A DNA stretch of 64,000 nt. Source: Eubacterium_G segne. GTDB lineage: Bacteria > Bacillota > Clostridia > Lachnospirales > Lachnospiraceae. Below, piece after piece: positions 1 through 8,194 of this stretch. Made by a program: the position numbers and the translations under genes. The notes below the pieces were generated by a model that saw nothing but the letters and a program-made list of their open reading frames with translations, was not told the origin of the DNA and ran no database searches. The stretch is taken from assembly GCF_014287775.1 (NCBI RefSeq), contig NZ_JACOOZ010000003.1, forward strand, positions 276,448 to 340,447, read 5' to 3'. Position 1 is the first letter of the stretch. Each line of letters starts with the position of its first letter.

Positions 1-669
1 TGCATCTGCATGACCTGTAGTAAGAGCATCATAAAAGTGCTCCTTACTTCCGGCACCACCTGATGCAATAACCGGAATAGAAACATTATCTGCAATAATT
101 TTTGTCAGTTCAATATCATAACCTTTTTTTACTCCATCACAGTCCATACTTGTTAGGAGAATTTCCCCTGCACCTAAACGGTCTGCTTTCATCGCCCATT
201 CCACGGCGTCCATTCCCATATCAACACGACCACCGTTTTTGTATATATTCCAACCTGAGCCGTCTTCTCTTCTTTTGGCATCAATTGCCACCACCACACA
301 CTGACTGCCAAACTTATCTGCCGCCTCGCTTATAAGATTAGGATTCATAATGGCTGATGAGTTAATAGAGATTTTGTCTGCGCCTTCCCTTAATAAAGCC
401 TTAAAATCATCAACTGTTCTTATTCCTCCACCAACTGTAAAAGGAATAAAAACCTGCTCAGCAACCTTTCTAACCATGTCCACAACTGTTTTTCTATGGT
501 CACTTGAAGCTGTAATATCTAAAAAAACCAGTTCGTCAGCTCCTGCCTTATTGTACGCCTTTGCCACCTCCACGGGGTCTCCGGCATCTCTTAAATTAAC
601 AAAATTTGTTCCCTTAACCACCCTGTTGTTATTTACATCCAGACATGGAATAATTCTTTTTGTATGCAT
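1..669 (-). CDS. hisF: Imidazole glycerol phosphate synthase cyclase subunit HisF (3' end cut by window)
   Basis: HisF is the cyclase half of imidazole glycerol phosphate synthase in histidine biosynthesis. It takes ammonia from HisH and converts PRFAR to IGP and AICAR. Translating the minus strand from the ATG at 669 gives 223 residues beginning MHTKRIIPCLDV, with the catalytic Asp11, a GGGIRT phosphate-binding loop and the second catalytic Asp in a VAIDAKR stretch. The family is about 250 residues long, so only the last 30 or so lie outside the window. A TGGAG ribosome site precedes the ATG. The gene starts 18 bases after the hisH stop, so the two partners are cotranscribed. The identification is secure. 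Confidence 0.96.
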   Translation of the reverse strand, partial: MHTKRIIPCLDVNNNRVVKGTNFVNLRDAGDPVEVAKAYNKAGADELVFLDITASSDHRKTVVDMVRKVAEQVFIPFTVGGGIRTVDDFKALLREGADKISINSSAIMNPNLISEAADKFGSQCVVVAIDAKRREDGSGWNIYKNGGRVDMGMDAVEWAMKADRLGAGEILLTSMDCDGVKKGYDIELTKIIADNVSIPVIASGGAGSKEHFYDALTTGHADA

Positions 670-687
670 ATCATTCTCCAATCCGTA

Positions 688-1293
688 CTAAAGTTTTGCA
701 AAATTTGATAAAATCTTAAGACCTACGTCTCCGCTTTTTTCAGGATGAAACTGGCAGGCGAAAACATTGTCCTTTTCAACTGATGCATGAATATGGGTAA
801 CATATTCCGTACTTGCCTTAACCATTTCCTCATCCCTTGCCTTTAGATAATAAGAATGAACAAAATAAACATATGCATTTTCTGCAACACCGTCAAATAA
901 TCTTCCATTATTTGTAAGCTCCAGTGAATTCCAGCCAATATGTGGAATCTTATATCCCGGCTTATCCGGTATTCTTAAAATATTTCCCGGTAAAATTCCC
1001 AAGCCACTGACTCCCGGTGTTTCATCACTACTTTCAAATAATAACTGTAGCCCTAAACAAATCCCTAAAAATGGTATTTTTTTATCTACCACATCATATA
1101 TGGTATTTACCAGATTATAATCCTTAAGTTTATTCATTGCATCACCGAAAGCTCCTACTCCCGGCAAAACCACTTTATCAGCGGATAAAATTTCATCGCG
1201 ATCTCTTGAGAGAACTGTTTCTTCACCTAAATACTGAAATGCCTTTTCAACACTTCGTATATTTCCAGCATCGTAGTCTAGTATCGCTATCAT
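688..1293 (-). CDS. hisH: Imidazole glycerol phosphate synthase glutaminase subunit HisH
   Basis: HisH is the class I glutamine amidotransferase partner of HisF and releases ammonia from glutamine for the cyclase. The 201 residues match the family length. The triad is visible: Cys79 in GICLGLQ, and His183 and Glu185 in FHPEKSG. The oxyanion region PGVGAFG is near residue 45. It lies between a two-component kinase gene (its stop is 9 bases upstream) and hisF, which implies readthrough from the regulatory genes. Other histidine genes upstream of hisH are not here, so the operon is split or continues past the left edge. Confidence 0.96.
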   Translation of the reverse strand: MIAILDYDAGNIRSVEKAFQYLGEETVLSRDRDEILSADKVVLPGVGAFGDAMNKLKDYNLVNTIYDVVDKKIPFLGICLGLQLLFESSDETPGVSGLGILPGNILRIPDKPGYKIPHIGWNSLELTNNGRLFDGVAENAYVYFVHSYYLKARDEEMVKASTEYVTHIHASVEKDNVFACQFHPEKSGDVGLKILSNFAKL

Positions 1294-1302
1294 ATGTCTA
1301 AC

Positions 1303-2796
1303 CTATTTTCCTTCCTTTGGATTAATCCTGCTGTCTAATTCAAACCAAAATTCCACACCGTCTGCGTAATTGTTTACACCGCATCCCATGCCATGCCTGT
1401 CCATAATTGCCTTAACAATGGACAAACCAATTCCGTTTCCACCGTAAGCCCTCGTTCTTGCTTTATCCACCTTGTAAAATTTAATCCAGATATTTTCAAG
1501 TTCACTTTCCGGTATCTGTTTTCCTGAATTAAACACCGATACTCTTACTATACCATTTTTTTCGGTAATTTCCACATTAATTATTTTCTTAGCATCAACA
1601 TGATTTATGGCATTACTTAAATAATTGGTTATAACCTCCTCAATTTGGAACTCATCAGCCCACACGCTTACAGGTTCCCTATGTCTGAAAGTAATATTTA
1701 CGCCCTTTTGCTGTGCCTTAATTCCTATTGAATTAATAACACCTTCAATAACTGACACAATATCAAATCTCTCCAGATTAACCTGAGTTCCACCAAATTC
1801 CAACTGATTAAGAGTAAGCAGGTTTTTAACCATTTTGTTCATTTTAGCTGCTTCATCTACAATTACATCACAATAATACTGAACATCCTCCGGATTGTCA
1901 CTTATGCCTTCCTGAAGACCTTCCGCATATCCCTGAATCAGTGCTATAGGAGTTTTTAGTTCGTGGGAAACATTTGAAATAAACTCTTTTCTCATTTCAT
2001 CCACTTCCTCTTTTTTGGCAATGTCCTTTTTCAATTCAATATTAGCTGATTTAAGTTCAGTAATTGTCTCTTCAAGCTTTTCGGACATTTCATTTATACT
2101 TTCTCCCAAAACACCCAGTTCATCTTTATAATGTCCCTGATATTTAACGTTAAAATCCAGCTTTGACATTCTTTTTGAAATATCCGCAAGGCTTAAAAGT
2201 GCCTTTGTGTACCGGTTCATAAAGAATAAAATCACAATGGTTGTAATTAAAATTACAACAACCCCAAGAATTAAATAAAACTGATTAGTTATGGCAACAC
2301 TTTCCTTAAAGTTTTCAACAGACATCCTTATAACTGCAAAGTTTCCATTATCTAAAACGGAATATAACTCGTAATGCTTGTCTGATGTTACATCATCAAC
2401 CATATATTGAAGTGTATAATCCTTCTTAGACTCTATAACGGTACCTTTATTGCCATTAATATTTTTTCCATAAACAAGGCTTGCCCATCTGTCTGCCAGA
2501 TTTTTTCCCGGTCCATAGGAATATACCGACTGACCTGAAACATCCACAATTATCAGAGTTGCTCCGTCTGTTTCGCATATACTGTTAAGCTTGCTACTGT
2601 TTTTTGAATCCTCAAGGTCCGGATCTTTAGCCACAATTTCCTGTAATGTTTTATATACTTCCTTTATGGCAGCCTGTTTTTTATTTGTATAAAATTTTTC
2701 CATGAAAACGGTGCTGAATACTCCAATGCTTCCTACGGAAATTGTCATTATTACAATAATCAGCGCCGTGATTTTGTATCTGATTGAATGTTTCAT
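1303..2796 (-). CDS. Membrane sensor histidine kinase (HAMP, HisKA, HATPase)
   Basis: This is the sensor kinase of a two-component pair, 497 residues. There is one membrane helix at about residues 8-30, an extracytoplasmic sensor region to about 170, a second helix at 173-193, a HAMP segment, a short coiled coil, then HisKA with His278 in SNVSHELKTPI. The ATPase domain carries an N box around NYLSNAINH and a G2 box GIGLSIV. The ATG overlaps the regulator's stop by one base, so the pair is translationally coupled. The architecture is PhoR/ResE/VanS-like. The signal cannot be told from the sequence. The his genes follow with almost no gap, an unusual partner for such a pair. Confidence 0.9.
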   Translation of the reverse strand: MKHSIRYKITALIIVIMTISVGSIGVFSTVFMEKFYTNKKQAAIKEVYKTLQEIVAKDPDLEDSKNSSKLNSICETDGATLIIVDVSGQSVYSYGPGKNLADRWASLVYGKNINGNKGTVIESKKDYTLQYMVDDVTSDKHYELYSVLDNGNFAVIRMSVENFKESVAITNQFYLILGVVVILITTIVILFFMNRYTKALLSLADISKRMSKLDFNVKYQGHYKDELGVLGESINEMSEKLEETITELKSANIELKKDIAKKEEVDEMRKEFISNVSHELKTPIALIQGYAEGLQEGISDNPEDVQYYCDVIVDEAAKMNKMVKNLLTLNQLEFGGTQVNLERFDIVSVIEGVINSIGIKAQQKGVNITFRHREPVSVWADEFQIEEVITNYLSNAINHVDAKKIINVEITEKNGIVRVSVFNSGKQIPESELENIWIKFYKVDKARTRAYGGNGIGLSIVKAIMDRHGMGCGVNNYADGVEFWFELDSRINPKEGK

Positions 2797-3473
2797 TAAT
2801 TAACCTCAAACTTATATCCCATACCCCAAATAGTATGTATGTATTTTCCACAGTCGCCTAATTTGCTCCTTAATTTTTTTACATGGGTATCTATAGTTCT
2901 GGCATCCCCAAAATAATCATAATTCCATACATTATTCAAGATATTTTCCCTTGACAATGCAAGACCTTTATTCTTCACAAAATAAGTTAAAAGTTCAAAT
3001 TCCTTGAAACTTAATTCAACAATTTCACCCTTTACCTTAACTATATGGGCAGCTTTGTTTATTTCAATATCCCCTGCCTGCTCAATCTCTCCCTGGTCAA
3101 TATTGTTGGTTCTTCTTAATATGGCATCAACCCTTGCAACCAAAATTCTCGGGCTGAAAGGTTTTGAAATATACTCATCAACTCCCAACTCGAATCCAAG
3201 AAGTTCATCACTTTCCTCACTTTTTGCCGTGAGCATAATAATAGGAACCTTTGACAATTTTCTAATCTCCCTGCATACTTCCCAGCCATCCATTTTAGGC
3301 ATCATTACATCAAGAATAATCAAATCAAAATCATTGTTTTTGATAAATAAATTAATGGCTTCTTCTCCGTCTGCCGCCTCAACTACCTTATACTGCTTTC
3401 TTGTTAAAAAGTCATTAACAAGCTTTCTCATTCTTTCTTCATCATCTACAACAAGAATTTTCAACTGTTCCAT
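2796..3473 (-). CDS. OmpR/PhoB-family response regulator
   Basis: A 225-residue DNA-binding response regulator. The receiver domain (1-120) has the acidic pair DD at 10-11, the phospho-acceptor Asp55 in IILDVMMPK, and the conserved Lys of YISKPF. The C-terminal winged helix (about 130-225) ends in the family pattern RTIDTHVKKLRSKLG and GMGYKF. A GGAGGT site precedes the ATG. It is the first gene of the transcript that continues into the kinase and hisHF. The target genes are unknown; autoregulation is usual in this family but no operator was recognised. Confidence 0.92.
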   Translation of the reverse strand: MEQLKILVVDDEERMRKLVNDFLTRKQYKVVEAADGEEAINLFIKNNDFDLIILDVMMPKMDGWEVCREIRKLSKVPIIMLTAKSEESDELLGFELGVDEYISKPFSPRILVARVDAILRRTNNIDQGEIEQAGDIEINKAAHIVKVKGEIVELSFKEFELLTYFVKNKGLALSRENILNNVWNYDYFGDARTIDTHVKKLRSKLGDCGKYIHTIWGMGYKFEVN

Positions 3474-3495
3474 AGCGTACCTCCATATCTTTTAC

Positions 3496-3524
3496 ATTTT
3501 ATCAGTTATCCTGTGATATTACAA
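3496..3524 (-). promoter_or_regulatory. Putative sigma-A promoter of the regulator-kinase-his transcript
   Basis: On the minus strand a -35 of TTGTAA and a -10 of TAAAAT are separated by exactly 17 bases. The predicted start is about 20 bases upstream of the regulator's start codon. The elements are moderate matches to consensus, so this is a candidate only. Confidence 0.4.
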
Positions 3525-3596
3525 TTTTATATTTATATTAAATAACAAATATGTGTAAAAAAAATGAATTCCTGTATCTTATCATTGTGGTATGAT

Positions 3597-3785
3597 TTAA
3601 AGATTTTTGTTTAAAATATTTCTAACATTTTTCCAATCAATTCCTGCATATTTTAATTGATGAAGTATTGTGCTTCCACCTCCACCATCTACCAAAAAAT
3701 ATTCATTATCTTTATGCAATATAAAACAAGTATTATAACACTCTGTAACAAGTGCATTTCCGATACCTAGCATTGTAATATTCAT
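3597..3785 (-). pseudogene. Truncated MBL-fold metallo-hydrolase (N-terminal fragment)
   Basis: The 62 residues begin MNITMLGIGNALVTECYNTC and continue through LVDGGGGSTI to a stop soon after GIDWKNVRNI. In the metallo-beta-lactamase fold these are the first strands of a ribonuclease Z-like hydrolase. The intact family continues at once into the metal-binding HxHxDH motif, which is missing here, as are the other 200 or so residues. The fragment therefore cannot be an active enzyme. It lies between the response regulator and the DUF4143 ATPase, and no remaining downstream part of the gene was seen. A deletion remnant is the simplest reading. Confidence 0.6.
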
Positions 3786-3889
3786 AGATTTTTTCCTTAA
3801 TGTAGCGCCCCTCCATCGGTCAACGGTAATTGGTCGTAAACATCCTAAAAAAGGACTTTGTTCATTTTGTTTTCTACTCCAATTCTACT

Positions 3890-5221
3890 TTACTGTGTCA
3901 AAAACGGCATAAGATAAAACGGTTTCAGCAATAATTTTTCCTCTTTTCCAACATCTTTCTGTGACAACAAATATATGTTATGCACATTTTTTGAAAACTT
4001 CCTGTTAAACTCATTAATTGATTCATGTTTTCCCGAACCGGAAGACTTTACTTCAAAGGCATTTATTTTACTACCTTCCGAAATCAGAAAATCTACTTCA
4101 TAATAATGTGTGCTTCCGGCTTTTTCCCATGTGTGATAATAGAGTTCTCTTCCTGATGCCGTAATCATTTGAGCAACAAGATTTTCATAAAGATATCCAA
4201 AATTTGCAGGTAATTTATCTGAAAGTAATTTTGCATATACATCATTTTCCGTTACCGGTCTGTCAATAAACATTAACGTCACAAATAATCCCGTATCTGA
4301 AAGATACAGTTTATAACTATCAAAATCCTTTGTGTCTGCCAGGCTGACTCTTGGATCCGTCGAATTATAACATGGCAAGACAGTTTTTGAGTCAATCAGC
4401 TCATATATCAATTCATCTGCCCTGGTATTATTTTTCTTTCCTATAGCAGTTGTGATTCTGTATTTACGCAAATCTTTTGCTAATTGAGCCGGAATCGAAT
4501 GATATAACGCTGATATTCTTCCGGATGAATCAATCTTTTTAAAATCCTCTTCATAAAGAGATATTATCTGTCGTTTCACCATATCAATTTCTGAAAAGTT
4601 TTTCCCTTCTATATATGCTTCCACCGCCTGCGGCATACCTCCTACAGCCATATATACTCTTAAGTCCCTCATTAATTTGCGATTTGTTGCCTGTCCAATA
4701 GCTGAATTCATATGATAAATTTGCCGTAAAAGTTCATAATTATTTCCGGCTGCCATGCAAAATTCTTCATAATCCATTGGGTAAACCTGTATTTTCATTT
4801 CCTCTGATGGAACAAGAATATCTTTTACATTTTTCTTTATTGAAATTAAAGAACCTGTTTCCAAATAACTATATCTTCCATCAGATACAAGATGCTTTAT
4901 TGCCTGTCTGGCTTTCGGAAAAAGTTGAACCTCGTCCAAAATAATCAATGATTCATGTTCATATAAAGTTATTCCTGTTTCCGCCTGTAATCTTAGAAAA
5001 AACATATTCAGATTTCCTATGTCATTAAAACAATCCCTTATGTTATCTGTTGTTTTTGAAAAATCGATTAAAATATATGACTTATATTCATTCTGCGCAA
5101 AATGTTCTGCAATTGTTGACTTTCCAACTCGTCTTGCACCTTCCAGTAAAACTGCATATTTTTCCGAATATTTATCTTTCCAGTCCAACAATTTTCTATA
5201 CACTTTTCTTTCAAAATACAT
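3890..5221 (-). CDS. DUF4143-type ATPase (AAA ATPase with C-terminal nuclease-like fold)
   Basis: This belongs to the large family of ATP-binding proteins with an AAA_14 domain followed by DUF4143. Its cellular role is unknown, and members are often accessory and sometimes mobile. Seen here are Walker A (LEGARRVGKST, about residues 26-36), Walker B (SLIILDEVQLFP) and the sensor-like YLETGS. Near the C-terminus YEVDFLI and then AFEVKSSG have the spacing of the PD-(D/E)xK nuclease-like core typical of DUF4143. I chose the ATG at 5221 (MYFERK) because it sits 6 bases after AGGAGG; an in-frame GTG at 5224 would be too close. It is 443 residues, full length, and probably monocistronic. Confidence 0.85.
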   Translation of the reverse strand: MYFERKVYRKLLDWKDKYSEKYAVLLEGARRVGKSTIAEHFAQNEYKSYILIDFSKTTDNIRDCFNDIGNLNMFFLRLQAETGITLYEHESLIILDEVQLFPKARQAIKHLVSDGRYSYLETGSLISIKKNVKDILVPSEEMKIQVYPMDYEEFCMAAGNNYELLRQIYHMNSAIGQATNRKLMRDLRVYMAVGGMPQAVEAYIEGKNFSEIDMVKRQIISLYEEDFKKIDSSGRISALYHSIPAQLAKDLRKYRITTAIGKKNNTRADELIYELIDSKTVLPCYNSTDPRVSLADTKDFDSYKLYLSDTGLFVTLMFIDRPVTENDVYAKLLSDKLPANFGYLYENLVAQMITASGRELYYHTWEKAGSTHYYEVDFLISEGSKINAFEVKSSGSGKHESINEFNRKFSKNVHNIYLLSQKDVGKEEKLLLKPFYLMPFLTQ

Positions 5222-5265
5222 CACATACCTCCTAAGCTTAACTATATTAAATCATGAAATATGCA

Positions 5266-5364
5266 TTTCTTCAAGATTGTTTTTCCTTATTTTGTGCTTT
5301 TCTTCAAGATTATTTATCTTGATTTTGTTCCTTTCTTCAAAATTATGTGCTAAAATTCGTTATT
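5266..5364. repeat. Three tandem copies of a 33-bp unit
   Basis: Copies start at 5266, 5299 and 5332. Each begins with the plus-strand word TTTCTTCAAGATT (third copy AAATT). The first two copies are similar over most of the unit and the third decays after about 20 bases. Because 33 is 11 codons, the minus strand holds a short open frame (about 34 residues) with a repeated Asn-Leu/Phe-Glu-Glu core. It has no start codon and no ribosome site, so it looks like the worn end of a lost repeat-containing gene. It lies between the DUF4143 ATPase start and the DUF3267 gene stop. Confidence 0.6.
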
Positions 5365-5389
5365 TTCTTTGCAACGACATAATTTTATA

Positions 5390-5947
5390 CTATTCTTCCG
5401 GTATATACCAATACGAATGAAAACCACTAAGAAATGTTAATGCATTTTTTGGCATTTGTGTAATGGCAAAATAAATATTACAAAAATCGCCTGCTCCCAT
5501 TGAAATGGAAAGCACGCCTAACCATGCGAAAAATGACATTTCCGGATTTATAATGAATATCAACAATGGCAGGAAACCAAATATAAGGGTGGGAAATAAA
5601 CTCATCCAAATAAATTGACCTTTAGTGCAATCTTCTGTGCTTATAACAAACAGTATCCCCCTTTTTATATTTGTATACATCAAAACATCCCCCTTCATCC
5701 ATATGGCATGTAAAAACTCATGAGGCACTAACACAAGTAACGATGCTATTATTCCCCAAAAATTATATTCTGCTCCTGAAAGAAAAATAAAAATTAAACC
5801 AACTATGAATATTCCACATGCAATTCCATTGGCGATAATTGCAAACTTATTTATATCAGGTTCTTTAAATTGAACTGCACCTTCTTGAACCCGCGTAGGC
5901 AAGCTATTATCATCCTTATATTCTCCCATAAACTTAAATGATTTCAT
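5390..5947 (-). CDS. DUF3267 family putative membrane zinc metalloprotease
   Basis: A 185-residue integral membrane protein with about four hydrophobic segments. The motif HEFLHA (about residues 76-81, after LLVLVP) is an HExxH zinc signature lying at the start of a membrane segment, as in the DUF3267 'putative zincin peptidase' family. A second ligand may be the Asp in GAGDFCN near residue 155. No substrate is known for the family. An AGGTTTAGATA stretch precedes the ATG. The gene is flanked by worn DNA on both sides and shows no operon partners. The family call is good; peptidase activity is inferred only from the motif. Confidence 0.75.
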   Translation of the reverse strand: MKSFKFMGEYKDDNSLPTRVQEGAVQFKEPDINKFAIIANGIACGIFIVGLIFIFLSGAEYNFWGIIASLLVLVPHEFLHAIWMKGDVLMYTNIKRGILFVISTEDCTKGQFIWMSLFPTLIFGFLPLLIFIINPEMSFFAWLGVLSISMGAGDFCNIYFAITQMPKNALTFLSGFHSYWYIPEE

Positions 5948-6036
5948 TATCTAAACCTCCATCAGCTTAAAATCAGAAATTTACCCCGTCGGCACTTTTC
6001 CGTCATCCTTTGATAAATTCATATTCATCATACCAT

Positions 6037-6088
6037 AAAAATAACGGCACTGTATATCACTTCCGCAACATACGATGCCGTTATTTTT
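6037..6088. repeat. Perfect 13-bp inverted repeat with a 26-bp loop
   Basis: AAAAATAACGGCA at 6037-6049 is the exact reverse complement of TGCCGTTATTTTT at 6076-6088. The arms end in A/T runs on both strands, so the structure could terminate transcription either way or be the end of a small mobile element. It is far from the tmRNA 3' end (about 250 bases), which has its own terminator. Confidence 0.6.
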
Positions 6089-6304
6089 CTTTGATACACC
6101 AAACAAAACATATTTCTGTGTATGATAATATCATATACAGAGTTCGACTTGCTCAGTTTTAGCGTGGCAGACGCATTAAAAGGCAAACTCTGTTCCCAGG
6201 TGCCTGCGTGCTTCATAAGGATTCCTCTCACCTTCGGTGTGTTGCCCCTACTTAATACAAATAACGTTTTTGAAAATATGCAACACAAAATACAACCAAA
6301 AATT

Positions 6305-6329
6305 AAAAAATCCCCTTTAAATAAGGGGA
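6305..6329 (-). terminator. Rho-independent terminator of tmRNA
   Basis: On the minus strand a short hairpin with stem ATCCCCTT/AAGGGGAT is followed by six T residues. It starts about 10 bases after the mature tmRNA 3' end. Confidence 0.85.
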
Positions 6330-6337
6330 TATAAGAG

Positions 6338-6673
6338 TGGACTAGATGGGAGTCGAACCCATGTCCAAAAACCCTTCCATCGTTCTTCTACTATCATAGC
6401 TGATTATTTGACATTCCCTCTGACTGACGAAAAACAGCATCCTTCAGTCTTCAGTAGCTTCATGTTACTCCCACATACTCAAAGCTTTGTATATAGGGTT
6501 CCCTACAAGTGTCGATGCCTGAATCTAAGCCGTAGGCCTCTTAGATCAGACAGCTGCAACTAGGCAGCGTATGCTAAATTATCTTCAGCGTTTAATTTTA
6601 ATTTGTGATTTGACGCATCACCTGCGGATAGCTTCACCAACTTCCAAATCCCTGTCGAAACCAGTACTAGCCC
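6338..6673 (-). ncRNA. ssrA: Transfer-messenger RNA (tmRNA)
   Basis: tmRNA rescues stalled ribosomes and tags the broken protein for proteolysis. The 5' end GGGCTAG (6673-6667) pairs with CTAGTCC (6345-6339) as a 7-bp acceptor stem, followed by discriminator A; CCA is not encoded. The 5' part has the conserved GGTTTCGACAGGGA, and the 3' part has a T-arm GGGTTCGACTCCC. The tag frame ends GCT GAA GAT AAT TTA GCA TAC GCT GCC TAG, giving the degradation tag AEDNLAYAA if, as I infer from clostridial tags, GCT is the resume codon. At 336 nt the length is normal. A terminator and a strong promoter flank it, so it is a single-gene unit. Confidence 0.96.
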
Positions 6674-6692
6674 TTAATTTAATTGTATGAGT

Positions 6693-6721
6693 ATACTAAA
6701 CCAAAATATTAAAAATGTCAA
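6693..6721 (-). promoter_or_regulatory. Sigma-A promoter of tmRNA
   Basis: TTGACA (minus strand, 6721-6716) and TAGTAT (6698-6693) are 17 bases apart. The mature tmRNA 5' end lies 20 bases after the -10 element, leaving a short 5' leader to be processed away. Confidence 0.7.
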
Positions 6722-6792
6722 TGGCATATTTGCATCTCTTACTACATATAATACTTGTGGAAATGTTTCATCCTATACTTTGGAGGTAATAA

Positions 6793-7314
6793 ATGTTTAA
6801 TTTCAAAAAAATCACACTTTTAAAATTTACCATTTTAGGGATTATATTTACGGTAATTACCGGAACCTTATTGCATTTTGTATATGACCTGTCTAACGAA
6901 AATCCTGTAGTGGGACTTTTTGCCCCAATTAATGAAAGCGTGTGGGAGCATTTAAAGCTACTTTTTTATCCTGCAACCTTATGGATTATCATAGGTTATA
7001 GGAAATTTGGCAAAAACAATTGTAATTACCTTTTTCCTGCCTTTTTAGGAGTGGTATCGGGACTTATTACAATTCCGGTACTTTTCTACCTTTACACATT
7101 TATTCTAAAAAAAGATATTTTAGTTTTGGATATTCTGATTTTCATAATAGGTGTAATTGTGTGTTTTTCAGTATTCTATTTTGCTCAAAAAAATTATAAC
7201 TTCTGCTTTATATCAAATAAAAAAGTAATCCTTTTGTGGGAGATTGTGTTTATACTTTTTGTACTTTTTACAGTATACCCACCGGCTCTCCCACTATTTA
7301 AGGATTACTCTTAA
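6793..7314 (+). CDS. DUF6512 family membrane protein
   Basis: A 173-residue protein of unknown function with five predicted membrane helices (about residues 10-30, 55-70, 82-104, 110-133, 148-168). The loop after helix 1 contains NPVVGLFAPINESVWEHLKL, the conserved signature of the DUF6512 family. TGGAGGT lies 7 bases before the ATG. It is one of the few plus-strand genes here. It converges on the formate/nitrite channel gene and the stop codons abut, with no clear terminator between them. No function can be offered. Confidence 0.75.
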   Translation: MFNFKKITLLKFTILGIIFTVITGTLLHFVYDLSNENPVVGLFAPINESVWEHLKLLFYPATLWIIIGYRKFGKNNCNYLFPAFLGVVSGLITIPVLFYLYTFILKKDILVLDILIFIIGVIVCFSVFYFAQKNYNFCFISNKKVILLWEIVFILFVLFTVYPPALPLFKDYS

Positions 7315-8106
7315 TTATTTGTCTTTTCTTGATATAAACCAGTATGCCACACCTGTCATACATCCGCCTAAGATATTACCTAAAGTTACAGGCAACAGAT
7401 TTCCTACGAAAAATCTGTACCATGTAAGGGATGATACATCCACACCACAGTTACCGTACTTCATGTTGGCAAATATTCCACCACTAATATATCCCATATT
7501 TGCAACGCTATGCTCAAAGCCGCAGACTACAAACACAAAAATCGGGAAATAAAGGGCTGCAATCTTTCCACCTGCTGTTTCTGCCATAAGTGTCATCATA
7601 ACTGCCACACAAACTAAAACATTACATAAGATACCTCTTGTAAATGCATCGGAAGACCCAAGGGATGCCTTAGTAACGGCAATGTTAATAACTCTTGTAG
7701 TCATGGCATTATCAAAGGATGAATATACATGACCTATGGTTATAATTCCTGTAACCAGCATTGAACCTAAAAGGTTTCCAATATAAACTACCACCCAGTT
7801 TTTTATCATGGATAAAAAGCTTATCCTTTTGTCTAACAAAGATATAACCAAAAGGTTGTTACCTGTAAAAAGCTCCGAATTGTTTAACACCACCATGGCA
7901 AGTCCTGCCGGGAATACCAGTGCCATAAGCATTCTTGCTATAGAATGGTTGTCAACGGTTGCAGCTACAATAGATGAAGCTGTTCCTGCCAATGAAATAA
8001 ACATACCTGCCATAATTGATAAAACAAGCATTCTTCCTATAGGCATATTAACCTTGTTTATGCCACTTTCTGAGTATTTTATAGTCGCATCTTTTGCTGT
8101 AATCAT
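7315..8106 (-). CDS. Formate/nitrite transporter family channel
   Basis: A 263-residue member of the FNT pentameric channel family, with six membrane helices and the family signatures LVFPAGLAMVV, GNLLGS and GFEHSVANMG. Members carry formate, nitrite or hydrosulfide. In a fermenting anaerobe formate export, or HS- efflux, is likely. No pyruvate-formate lyase, nitrite or sulfite genes are adjacent to decide which. The ribosome site is AGGAGGAAATT before the ATG. The length is complete. The stop abuts the stop of the convergent DUF6512 gene. Substrate assignment is inference; family assignment is firm. Confidence 0.88.
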   Translation of the reverse strand: MITAKDATIKYSESGINKVNMPIGRMLVLSIMAGMFISLAGTASSIVAATVDNHSIARMLMALVFPAGLAMVVLNNSELFTGNNLLVISLLDKRISFLSMIKNWVVVYIGNLLGSMLVTGIITIGHVYSSFDNAMTTRVINIAVTKASLGSSDAFTRGILCNVLVCVAVMMTLMAETAGGKIAALYFPIFVFVVCGFEHSVANMGYISGGIFANMKYGNCGVDVSSLTWYRFFVGNLLPVTLGNILGGCMTGVAYWFISRKDK

Positions 8107-8194
8107 AATTTCCTCCTGATGTTCATTAATAAATAATATTGCCGAACCTTTTTCATTTTAATTGACCACAGCATATTATATATTTTATATAAGA

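Larger units (their letters stand above)
5948..6336. other. Intergenic stretch without a supported gene
   Basis: About 390 bases between the DUF3267 gene and tmRNA. A frame of 86 codons (6028-6288, minus) can be opened here, but it has no ribosome site, a composition unlike a normal protein, and runs through a strong inverted repeat. The stretch also holds the tmRNA terminator. It may be a short dispersed non-coding element; see the inverted repeat entry. Confidence 0.4.

Noticed and set aside
5266..5364. CRISPR array
   Set aside because: The 33-bp units are directly adjacent with no spacers and no cas genes are in the window.
6028..6288. 86-codon minus-strand frame
   Set aside because: It has no ribosome site, ends in a hairpin arm and resembles no protein; described as a non-coding element instead.
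6338..6673. tmRNA as an attachment site of an integrated island
   Set aside because: There is no integrase gene in the window, and no direct repeat of the tmRNA 3' end was noticed nearby.
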